Of a DNA stretch of 64,000 nt, positions 37,720-47,525 are shown one piece after another. The stretch covers positions 29,931,001 through 29,995,000 of the forward strand of contig NC_060211.1 in NCBI RefSeq assembly GCF_021130785.1, given 5' to 3'. The notes below the pieces were generated by a model. It ran no database searches and had not been told where the DNA came from. It was given only the letters and a program-made list of their open reading frames with translations. Made by a program: the position numbers and the translations under genes. Source of the stretch: Homalodisca vitripennis (lineage: Eukaryota > Arthropoda > Insecta > Hemiptera > Cicadellidae). Each line of letters opens with the position of its first letter. Position 1 is the first letter of the stretch.

Positions 37720-37857
37720 TATTATATCGATTAGAAAGTATAATTAATGAAGTGAAATAATTTACTACAGTATTATACTAACACACAAATGTGTTTGCAA
37801 GTAACTGCTCTCAGTAGTTAACGTATGTAATAATCCGTAAATGTGAACCCATACGTA

Positions 37858-38430
37858 TACATAGTTCCAATATTGGAGCAGTGAGTCTTCTATGTCTTTG
37901 GCTGATATGGTTTAATACAGAGTTAACGATATCACTTAAAATCTTACAACTCAATCGGGGGGGGGGGGGGGGGAGTAGAGGGTAGCAACCCATTTTTTTT
38001 GCATTTGATACTGCTTTCCTCTCAAAGACTACTTAACTTACAGTTTTGGAACCTGTTTTAATTTATAACGTCAAATTAGGTCAGAAACCATAAGAAACTA
38101 TTGAATTTGCACCTTAATCTACCTTACCGGAATTTCAGGAAGACTTGGTTAATACGGGTGAGCTGAATCCGGACGAAAATCTTTCGCTTGCTGTAACTTG
38201 CTATGGAAGCGTTTTCTGACCCATATTTATTTAACTTTTTTCATTATTATTTTTACATGTAGAATGAGCTCCCACAGTTTCTGCATATCTTCAGGAATAT
38301 CCTTGTATGTGTCCTTAGTTCCAATATTGGGGCATCAAGGAAATCTAGTAAGTTGCCGGCGACCTCTAAAGTTCACTAGGTCTTGGACTGATATGGTTTA
38401 ATACAGATTCAACAATATTAACTTAACTGT
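37858..38430 (+). repeat. local direct repeat around a G17 run
   Basis: AGTTCCAATATTGGAGCA...CTGATATGGTTTAATACAGA at 37863-37921 recurs with an insert at 38318-38407. Between them lies an uninterrupted run of 17 G (37957-37973). No coding content. Confidence 0.65.
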
Positions 38431-38551
38431 ACTTTAAAGCCCTGTTGTGTATTTAATAAAACACATGTTTAACACTAATGCATTGTTCACCTATACCTAG
38501 AACCATCGCTATTATCTAACGCCAGCTAGACGAATGCCTTTGTTTACTCAC

Positions 38552-38708
38552 TTATTGTTTCCACTTGGGCTCATCAGGGTACATCTCCCGAGCAGGCACC
38601 AGGCTCAACATGGTCGTGTGTCTGGCGTAGGAGCGAGTGTTGCGAAATACAGTGTCCGTGCCATGCAGACGGTCCAGCACTCCCAGTACTCCGAAACATT
38701 GATTGAAT
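38552..38708 (-). CDS. FAXDC2-like last exon
   Basis: Acceptor gtctcatag, then [29 protein letters not shown] and [18 protein letters not shown], then TAA at 38554-38552. A TTTATT on plus near 38225 (AATAAA on minus) could be the polyadenylation signal. Confidence 0.93.
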
Positions 38709-41700
38709 CTATGAGACAACAGCTTTTATTAATGGACTATGACATCTACATACATATTTTTAAAATTGCCATTATAAAATGCGTTTATTTAATTATGAGC
38801 ATTTATGAGTTACAAAACCCCTAAATGTTTGAATAGCAGTTTCTTTTTTTAGGTTAAAATCTAGACCATAAATAGATGGTAAATAGGAAATAGATGATTA
38901 GCGCTAAGTGTTGATAATACACTAAAATTGTATTAATTATATGTTACTTATTGAAGTTAGATCCAAATTATATATTTCTGTTTCATTTAACTTATGCTAA
39001 CTGAATATTGTTAAAATAAACCTGAATTTGTAAATTTTATCACACAAAATATTGAACCAGAGAGAGGTTATTGTGAGATGAATATGGAATATAATCTGAT
39101 ATTATTTATTATTTTCTTATAATTTTCATCAGTGTAATTCTATGCCTGTAGTTAGGTTATCCTTGATAAAATATCTTACCCATACCACTTTTAAAATGCT
39201 ACTTTATATCACTTATAATTTAAGAACATATTAATACAAGAACCACCTCTGGTACAAATTCAGTTATATTTTAAAGATGTGGATGATTTTCTTATTGTAT
39301 TTAAAGAAAATGTAATCATATTCTTAATGTGTTATCTATTAATTATTATTATCCTATGCCTGCAAAGGAGTTACAAGGTAAAATTAAATAAGCGTTTAAG
39401 AAATATTTTGAGACATTTCGTAAGGAATGACAGACAATTTAAGGCAACTGATTGGCAAAACTTATTTCAATTTCACCCCTGCATTGCGCTGTAGATGAAG
39501 CAGCTAAAATTACTTTCTTAATATTTTAAAATATAACTCATCTACTAATAGGTGAATTACATTTATTGATTGGAAATCTGTAGTTATTGGCAAGTATGAA
39601 TTCTTAATTTATAAACATTTTTCTTTTTCAATTTAACCCTTTTAACCCCGACGTCCGTACTATACGGACGTCGTAAAAATGGCGTCAACTCCCGACGTCC
39701 GTATAGTGCGGACGTGCACTTTTTATTACTTTACTGGCCACCTATTTCACCAAATGCTTTGAAATTTCACAGACTTGTGCACAAAGATATTTTGCATCAA
39801 AATATATTAGTTTGTAATGGTTTGACTTCGTATTTTGTCAGTCTGTGACTGAGCAATTGCAGTTTGTCTCGACTGACTGCTCACGGCTTGTTGCAGACAG
39901 CTGTATATATCACGTGGTTGTGAATATTCCGTTTTCTTCACAGTTTTAGGTTAAAGCAGTATAAAGTACGGCAGTTAAAGTTTAGTTTATTATTTGTTTT
40001 GATTTCAAAATGAGTAAAAGACATCATTCAAAGTCTCCCGTAACTGAAAATACACTAATTAGTAACCTAGTTGCAAATGGTGTGGATGTGATTAGTGACC
40101 CCAATTGTTTTTGGTGACCACAAGTGCTAAAACATTTTGTATTGATGTAAATATTGTTTTAAAACTTTTTTTAAAATTTATATTATGAACATTTTTAGTT
40201 ATTTTGTCAGAAATAACTTTGGTTTTATGTTTATTTTAAGTACTGTGAATTTCAAAGGTCTTGTTACATTGCCTTGCCCAGAAATGGCAAAAAGAAAAAT
40301 GTACACGGCTTTACAAAAATTGATGCTATTCCACTTGTAAATAAGGTAGGCCTATAATTTTTGTTTCCTTTTATTAAGGATTAAATATATAATAAAGTAA
40401 ATGGGTAATTTTTGTGTCAAATATTTTTTTATCTATATGGTTTTCCATGATCAAACTTGAAATGTTTTCATTTTTATTTATTTTTTATATATGTATATGT
40501 ATGTAAAAAAATTTTCTTTCAAAATAATAATTTTTATTTGTATATTTCTGTAAGCTACATGTATAAAGAAGTAAAACAAAAAAAGAATTACCTAAATATC
40601 TTAATAAATAACTGAGTTATGAATTTTTTACAAAACCCTTACATTTTGTCTGAAAATGGCTTGGGATTTCTGGCACATCACTTGATTTAATGGCCGGGGT
40701 TAAAAGGGTTAACCACATTTACTGAAAGAAAAGCATCAGTAAGCAATAAAGGTTATATCACTAAGTATTGCATTTCAGTTACTAAGGGTTCATAACTTTA
40801 AACCTCACTCTAAAGGTATCGATTACGACTTATTCATTCCGTCTTCTCATATTGAGAATGACCAAGCGTATTTACTACCTATCAATGTAGTAATTTACTC
40901 ACTTGAGGTGATGGAAATCATGAGCCTCCGGGGAGGGAAAGAAAGGCCAGTGGTAGCCGGAGTGGGCGTTGAGAGTGGAGATGATTGCGATGGCGAACCA
41001 CAAGTAGGCAGTGGCGACGTGAGAGCCGGCGATGAAGACACCCAGGAACGGTGGCAGCAGGTTGCTGAAGATGTGTTCTATCGGGTGGCAGTAGATGGCA
41101 GTGACTGCGACTGGAGCGGTCCATTCGTGGTGACGCTTGTGTATGTGTTTGTAGAGTTGGCGTGCGTGGAGCAGCCTGTAGGTCAGATAAACAGTATAAG
41201 TTAACTGATGAGTAAGACCCTGACATTTCAGTTGGCAATAAACTTAGAGACAAATAACAAGATTATGCAGTAGTAATAAAGCCAATGAAGAGTATCAGAT
41301 TGAATGTAAAGTAAAAGTATCCTGTATACATGAACATATAAAATCCTGTTGAAAAATGCAGATTTTTGTATGTACAAATAAATAATGTAATATTTTTTTT
41401 TTATACGAATTAACATTTTTTTCTTCATAATGATTCAAAAAACATTTAATTTAGTAAATATGTTAATCACAAATTTACTAATAGCAGAACAAGAAAATTT
41501 TTAATTAAATTTTATATTTACTGTATAATAGTTTTACAATTCAAAATGTATGTTACACTGTAAAAGGCAAACCTTTATTTATTTATTTTATTTTATTTAC
41601 ATGCAACAATACAGGTTACACACCCAATTACATTGTGCATGTTTAAATCAAGATGACATGCAATAATATTCACACATTCAAATAAATTCAATCCAGTCCA

Positions 41701-41868
41701 GTGTTCCACCAAAATAGTTCCATTAAATAGATAATTAAGCCTAAAGATAAATAACAGATACATATATATAGATATAACAACGTAACTATAATAAAATTAT
41801 AAACAAAATAACAACAATAATAAATAATCATAAATATTAACAAAGTCAAGATAAGCCATAACAAAAAG

Positions 41869-41914
<46 letters not shown>

Positions 41915-44005
41915 CGTTTTTAATAACGTATAAACATCTTAATAAAAATATTGGTAGTGTAGTAATTTGTTAAATGTGTGTATGTAAGGTATTAGATAGT
42001 CTAGCTCAGTTTATATCCCTCTGACAAAGTCTTTTGTATTGATTAATACTATGTAAAAATATATCAACCTCCCCAGGCAAAGAATTATGCAATCTCATCA
42101 TTGTATTCAAAGGTGATGAAAAATGTGCCATTGTACGAGAAAAATTAATGTGAAACAAATTTTCTTTATCTTGAAATGTTGTTTCATACTTAACTTGTAG
42201 TGTAAAAAGAAAAACTCGAATTAACACATTTAATTTAAAATTTTATGCTGATTTCAGAAATACATAGTTTTCAATAAATTAGATCTAGTTTATATGAATT
42301 AAAATGTTTCTTCTCCAATATATTTTGTAAAATTATAACTTGTTGTAAATTTACTCTGGATTTACGCTTTAGTGTTGAAAGTTAGTTTATATTGTTTACA
42401 TAATGTAAATAAATTTTATAAACTATTATTTAAGTAATAATGCTCTGAAATCCATCCCAAAATAATTTTTGTATAAGTAAGAAAATAAAAACTGTGGAAT
42501 AAATAAGATGATCTCCATGATAGCTGTAGAACAAATAAGAACAATAAAGAAACCGAAAAGCAAAACATCTAACAAATCCATATACAATGAGAAGTTTGAT
42601 TTTTTTCTCTTTACAACCCAATGAACTTTACCGATATAAAATAAATTTACTTGTTCAAAAGTATGAAAATACACATACTTAACCCTGGAACTGGCAAACA
42701 CCCGATATCGGGCGTTTTAATACGTCTTTTATTACGTACTTAAAACACGATCAAAGAGTATCGGTATTGATACCAATCGAAAGAGGAAGGTTCGATTTAT
42801 GTAAATACTACACTAATAAATAATTTTATCATTTCGTTACACGTCCATACGTTTTAAAATCTCTGAACTGTTTGTTTACTTTCTCCTGCGTACTGCGCTA
42901 GTTGCGTGCGCAGCGATGAGTCAACTGGTTCATTCGGCTATTGTTATTTCGTCAGCTGCATGGTGTTCTGTCTGGTTTATTGTTTGTTTGAGTTCGTTGT
43001 AATGATGGTTGTGTATATGACACAATAATAGTAAGTTTTTTGTGCGTGTTTACGTAATGGATCGTAATTTCCGCGATCGTTCAAGTGACATTCGAGAACT
43101 AGTTGTACATGAAATAAGCAACAATGAGGATTCCGATTTAGTGACTCAATCAGAACATAATTAAAAAAATATATAATAAAAAATAGAAAATTAATATAAA
43201 CTAATAGTTACAAGATTGTACAAATCCAAGTGAGCTTTGAAGTTCTTACTTTCGTTGGTAAGTAGCACTTTTGAATGTCAGTGTATGTTTTTTGTATCGT
43301 TTACCACATGTAAAAATAAATACCTTATAATCTATGTGTTGTTTTATTGTTACTCAGAATTAAATGCTCTTCCTTTTTTATATTTTGGATTTTGCGTATG
43401 ACTAACAACAACAATTTTACAAATCAAAAACTGAACTAACTTTTCTTTTTTCTAAATAAATTTTTTTCATGAAGAGGTAGAGTAAGGGTATTTTTTTTGC
43501 TTTAATTATATTATGTGAAAAATGTTCCTTGAACAATGCTGAATAACGAAATATATAATATGACATAGGTACTTTATAGTAAACATGTAGTAATAAAATA
43601 AATATAAGGCAATGTATGAAGTACTAAAACACTCTGCCACTGAGAGAAATATGACCGCCAGTTCCAGGGTTAAAGGACTAATGTTGATTCTTTGTGCTGT
43701 GACAAATTAAATAGTGAGCCCACGATATACTGACCGTTATTTGTTGATTAACCAATTTTCACTACTGACTAGTATATACAGTTAAATATACAGTACAGTA
43801 AGACGATCTGATGCCGTTGATACCTGTGAGAGTAGTAGAAGCTGATCTCCTCGATGATGATGAACAAGGCCAGCTCGGCCAGCACCCAGTGGAAGGTGGG
43901 CAGTTCCCGTAAGGGGGGGAAGCCACGCCACATCATCAAGTGGTAGCTGAGATACGCCACTGGTAGTCCTACCACCAGTTGGTTGAACAGCACACAGCAT
44001 ATCAC
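38552..44005 (-). CDS. fatty acid hydroxylase / sterol desaturase family protein, FAXDC2-like (last 3 exons)
   Basis: Membrane-bound di-iron oxygenase of the endoplasmic reticulum type. Three minus-strand exons, 44005-43824, 41175-40903 and 38708-38552, join in phase to 203 codons and a TAA. The histidine boxes are visible: HRLLH (HX3H, across the first junction), HKRHH (HX2HH), HSGYH and HDFHH (HX2HH). Hydrophobic segments precede them ([37 protein letters not shown]). The C terminus, [18 protein letters not shown]...PREMYP-like, matches vertebrate FAXDC2. About 100 N-terminal residues are missing; no matching upstream exon was found to the right. Two of the piggyBac-like elements and a retrotransposon tail lie in its introns. 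The substrate is not deducible. Confidence 0.93.
38709..39632. other. intron sequence, nothing recognised
   Basis: Part of the last FAXDC2-like intron. A 71-codon plus-strand frame at 39279-39494 has no recognisable motif. Confidence 0.5.
39633..40712 (+). mobile_element. piggyBac-like non-autonomous element 2
   Basis: The ends are exact inverted repeats: TTAACCCTTTTAACCCCG at the left, its complement at the right, with TTAA outermost. Near the left end is a doubled palindrome, GACGTCCG...CGGACGTC. An ATG at 40010 opens a 36-codon frame ([16 protein letters not shown]...) that stops before any catalytic region. Length 1,080 bp. It lies in the last FAXDC2-like intron. Confidence 0.75.
40903..41175 (-). 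CDS. FAXDC2-like exon with histidine boxes
   Basis: 273 bases from [18 protein letters not shown] to EAHDFHHL, with acceptor gacctacag and donor gtgagt. It holds most of the predicted iron ligands and [19 protein letters not shown]. Confidence 0.94.
41574..42240 (-). mobile_element. 3' end of a non-LTR retrotransposon (ORF2 C-terminus and 3' UTR)
   Basis: The frame 42227-42006 encodes [24 protein letters not shown]..., [20 protein letters not shown] and SINQYKRLC before a stop. The R-x(n)-LHNSLP-x(n)-F-x(n)-S-x(3)-YKRL pattern closes the ORF2 of many Jockey/CR1-like elements. The 3' part carries a (TG)n run and ends with AATAAA-type repeats (TTTATT on plus) at 41574-41600. Strongly 5'-truncated; it lies in a FAXDC2-like intron on the gene's strand. 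Confidence 0.7.
41872..41915 (+). repeat. (TG)n microsatellite
   Basis: About 20 TG dinucleotides interrupted by a short CG run, inside the 3' part of the truncated retrotransposon. Confidence 0.95.
42679..43673 (+). mobile_element. piggyBac-like non-autonomous element 3
   Basis: Starts TTAACCCTGGAACTGGC and ends GCCAGTTCCAGGGTTAA, a 17-bp perfect inverted pair with TTAA at both ends. Length 995 bp. ATG 43057 opens a 35-codon frame, [20 protein letters not shown]..., ending in [11 protein letters not shown] parallels element 1, and position and orientation of the frame match elements 1 and 2. A palindromic CCCGATATCGGG lies just inside the left end. Found in the FAXDC2-like intron between 43824 and 41175. 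Confidence 0.82.
43824..44005 (-). CDS. FAXDC2-like exon (antepenultimate or upstream)
   Basis: 60 codons plus two bases, from [15 protein letters not shown] to SFYYSH, with acceptor gggccgcag and donor gtatca. Two transmembrane-like segments. The first base is in phase 0, so at least one more coding exon precedes it. Confidence 0.92.
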
Positions 44006-45435
44006 CTGCGGCCCAGCACACTCTGTCAGCCAACTGATTCTATTGCAGCTAGTGCATACATTACATACGATTTGGATACATTTTGTATAAGTGTTATACA
44101 GGAATTGATAAATTGATAACAGACTGTTTCTGATTACTTAATTTTAACCCATTGCACGTCTCTAATAAATTCATTAACTTTCCTATAACACCAAGACAAG
44201 TAAGAATTTTTCTCCTTTAAGTTCAAAGCTAATTTTTACTATAGTGAAATTATTAAAGGTAAAAGCAATAAAAATATAAAACGGGGCATTTTACTTAAAA
44301 TTAGCGTATTTATTGATACAAATAGAAAAACAAATCTATTTACAAAACTGTTTATTTGAAATAAATTAAATACACCTCGTGCACTATAAAACAAGACAAA
44401 TATTTAAAACTAATCACAACACTACCAAATGAAGAGTAATGACAAGATATGTAGTAGACGCATACTCGTGACAACCGAGAAAGCGGTAATACACACCATG
44501 GATATGTTTGGTTATGGCTCTCTAGGAGACGCAGAACTGAGGAGCATGTGGTCATGGTCAGAGTTAGACAAAGGGAGTTCCTCTCCCCCTGCATGAAGGT
44601 TTTGGCATGGACATTTTAAAGGTCTTTTGTAAACTAAAAAAACTCTCCAAGAGACATAATCTATAATATCGGATATAAATGTATTTGGTGATTTGGTCAA
44701 AGTCTACCATTCTAATATATCTGTCTACGGCGTGGGAAGGGTTAACATGTTTGGAGAAATTAAATACAAATATTAAATAATAGAGGTTTTGTTGTTGTTT
44801 ATAAAATTATACAGTGAGTAAAACTGAGTATACTATTAAAATGTATTAGAAAGTGAAAATAAAGTGTTATGAAAAGTAATTAGTATTAGATAAAACACTA
44901 TCTAATCATATGGAAAGGTTATAAACCCTACATTTATATCTTCATTAAATTAAGGTAGAAACAAATGAACAACATTTTAAAGGCAAGTAAAAATGAATTG
45001 AAAGTCAAATATTCAGATGAATTAAATAAACGTTATCATTTTGATGTGCCGTAAATGCTATTCACAATGACAATTATTGAACTGTAGTAAAAACATCTTA
45101 ACCTCGCCAAAATTTTATTTTTCTCTTTCTTATCACTCATTGGCTGTTAGCAGACTTTGTATTTATAGGCATTTTAATAAATGCTTCTTCTATACACAGT
45201 GTTCAGTAAGTCTTCCAAGACTTTGGGTTTTTTTCCATCTATCTGTCTGTATGTGTTTTTTATCGAAAAAATATATCTTTTGAACTACTAAAGTAAGATA
45301 GTTATGAAACTTGAGAATTGTATTGACCTTTGGTAAGTAAACCTTTTTGAAATTAAAATATTAACAAAATCCTTTTGCCCATTTCAATATGGCGGTTGAT
45401 AGTCGGTTTTTAGTTATTTTAGTGGAATAATTTAA
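44006..45435. other. no exon recognised (1.4 kb)
   Basis: The missing N-terminal exons of the FAXDC2-like gene were looked for here and not found. Minus-strand frames at 44352-44700 have no known motif. Confidence 0.45.
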
Positions 45436-45535
45436 CCCCCCACCCCCCCCCCCCCCCACCCCCCCCCCCCCCCACCCCCCCCCCCCCCCACCCCCCCCCC
45501 CCCCCACCCCCCCCCCCCCCCACCCCCCCCCCCCC
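45436..45535 (+). repeat. C-rich minisatellite (A plus about 15-16 C, repeated)
   Basis: One hundred bases made only of long C runs separated by single A at regular spacing. The minus strand is correspondingly G-rich and could form stacked quadruplexes. Copy number is likely to be unreliable in the assembly. Confidence 0.95.
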
Positions 45536-45725
45536 AAAAACAATAATGACGACAAAGTTGAACCTTGTGGTACACCTAGAGGATTAACTCTCCAGTCAGA
45601 TTTCTTACCTTCGACAGTTCTAATTTGCTGTAGCCTCCCTTCCAAATACGACTCAAACCATTGAACAACATTATCACTAAAATTATAAGATTTAAGAATT
45701 GAAACTAACAACTTATGATTTACAC

Positions 45726-45764
<39 letters not shown>
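45536..45764 (-). mobile_element. reverse transcriptase fragment between two simple repeats
   Basis: Read minus: FDCVNHKLLVSILKSYNFSD, VVQWFESYLEGRLQQIRT and NPLGVPQGSTLSSLLF, which is reverse transcriptase from the motif A Phe-Asp to motif B (PQGS). It is bounded exactly by a (GA)n run (45731-45764) at its N-terminal side and by the C-rich minisatellite at its C-terminal side. The single frame is open across the piece. Confidence 0.85.
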
Positions 45765-45767
<3 letters not shown>

Positions 45768-45924
45768 AAAATTTATTTCTTACAGCATTCATAAATTCAC
45801 GCGTATGACAGACTCATACCACAACATCTATTCTAAAACACCAATATTGAACTAATGTTAAAATATAAAAATGTTAAATATAATAGTAAAGAGGAAGAAC
45901 TCAGACATCTTTAATTTTCAACAT

Positions 45925-46215
45925 ACGTGTTTAGAACTAAATCCTTTCATAGGAATAATTTATATCATCAATACCAATAAATTATTTAGAGAGAGAGAGA
46001 GGAGGGAGAGAGAGAGAAAAGAAGAGAGGGAGAGGAAGGGAGGAGAGAGACCTCATCTTTGACTGATTACAGGAATATAAGAGTGGAGGAACAGATGTCA
46101 CTCAAATCTGAGCAACGTAATGAATACCAGGAGCAAAATACTGCGTAGTGTCTGGTAGGAGAATTCAAAATAGCGGCCAGTTGTGGAGGTAATACATTGA
46201 TAAGATCCTTTTCTC
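45925..46215 (+). repeat. dispersed repeat B with internal GA-rich tract, copy 1
   Basis: AGAACTAAATCCTTTCATAG, AATACCAATAAATTATTTAG, a (GA)n tract, then AAAATACTGCGTAGTGTCTG and GGTAATACATTGATAAGATC. The same order recurs at 51175-51740 with different spacing, which marks them as two copies of one interspersed element. No coding frame. Confidence 0.7.
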
Positions 46216-46284
46216 TCAATACAAGAAGAGAGAGCTCATTATATTACATTTAATATAACTCCTTTTTATTATGATTTTTTGTGT

Positions 46285-46660
46285 TCTCTTAAGACAAGAA
46301 GCTTATAAATTGCACTTAGTCCTATAAGAACCAGCGCTGTGACAGGATATTCAGGATGGGTAAGGTTAGGGCGTAGGGACCGCCTTCTATCGAGAAGATG
46401 AGGAAGAATTAGGACACTATATCTCAAAGTCATGTCTCCCCGGAAGAAGGGGAGGTCAGCTCTGAACCAGCCTCTCCAGTCAAAGCAGGCAGGGGGTGGC
46501 ACACCCTTGTTGAGACTAGCAAGAACCTCTGATAGTTAGGGAACGAATCCCACCAAACTCCAACAATCATCTCCCTCAGTAGATTAGACCTATCGAATTG
46601 CCCTGCACCCCAGAATCTCGACATTTGCGGTTAGTGATGTGCCGCTCCTGGACTATATCA
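46285..46660 (+). repeat. dispersed repeat family A, copy at 46.3 kb
   Basis: Shares with 7297-7690 the segments TTCAGGATGGGTAAGGTTAG, CCAGCCTCTCCAGTCAAAGC and CAGAATCTCGACATTTGCGG, in the same order. Starts with the TCTTAAGACAAGAAGCTT end motif. A further related scrap lies at 46985-47040. Confidence 0.8.
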
Positions 46661-47225
46661 ACTTTTGGTTGAGACATAAACCAGATTTTTCAAAATGTTG
46701 ACCAAATGTTAATTTTTTCTCATATTATCAATGCTTCTCGAACTGTCTTGTTGAAAATATCTACTCTGTATCTGTGCTGTTCTTGTCTCCAAACATTAGT
46801 ATTAATTTACAAATGTATTATACAATCAAAGGCCTACGACACATGTTTATTCATATATTAACACTATATGAATTGATCTGTAAGTCTAGATTTACTGCGA
46901 AGGATCATTGTTCATTGGGTGAAATTCCCTTAGTGTTAAGATTTGTAGAAACATGAATCCCAAAGGAGAATCCTCTTGTCATCCTTGGCTGATCTAGGCT
47001 GAAACAGAGCATTCTTCCAAGGTAGTGTGATGGTGGTTGCACCCTTAGATCTTGGGAGGAGTCACCAATACATCTCTAATCCTCTACAATTACTATTATC
47101 CACATTCTACCATTCAAAGCTACACAGAAGACCTAATAGAATGCAATAAGAGATTTCCTCGGCTTCTACATCTAGTGAAATCTCTTACCACAGGGTGCAA
47201 AAATGTGGAAACGCTTTCACAACAT

Positions 47226-47525
47226 TTGTATGGCTTCACTTGCACAAATGAAGAGTGGGACGAAAATCTTCACTGTAAGCATAGGTTGAATTTGGTGTGA
47301 AATTGAAGATCTCCTTAAAAAAAATTAATTCCCGCAAACCGAACTTCAAAAGAACCTTTCATTTGATATCAAACCCAACCTATGCTTACATTGAAGATTT
47401 TTGACTCTTCATGGCCCGCCCCCTGAAAAGATTAAATGCCACGAATGGCCTCAAAAAGTTTGTTCTTGGTACCAAGGGTTATGTAGAAAATTTCACTTGT
47501 ACAAGTGAAGCCATTATGTATGTTT
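47226..47525. repeat. imperfect inverted repeat
   Basis: TATGGCTTCACTTGCACAAA ... CTGTAAGCATAGGTTGAATT on the left (47229-47294) is matched in reverse by CAACCTATGCTTACATTGAA ... AAGTGAAGCCATTATG on the right (47377-47517). The right arm has an extra internal segment of about 70 bp. Probably a small foldback transposon remnant. Confidence 0.6.

Noticed and set aside
37441..37747. Frames of 60-99 codons on both strands over the SINE-like repeat
   Set aside because: GC-rich repeat DNA gives open frames on both strands; the pol III box resemblance explains the sequence better.
45361..45792. A glycine-rich protein from the minus strand
   Set aside because: The glycine/tryptophan part is just the translated C-rich minisatellite joined to a reverse transcriptase scrap.
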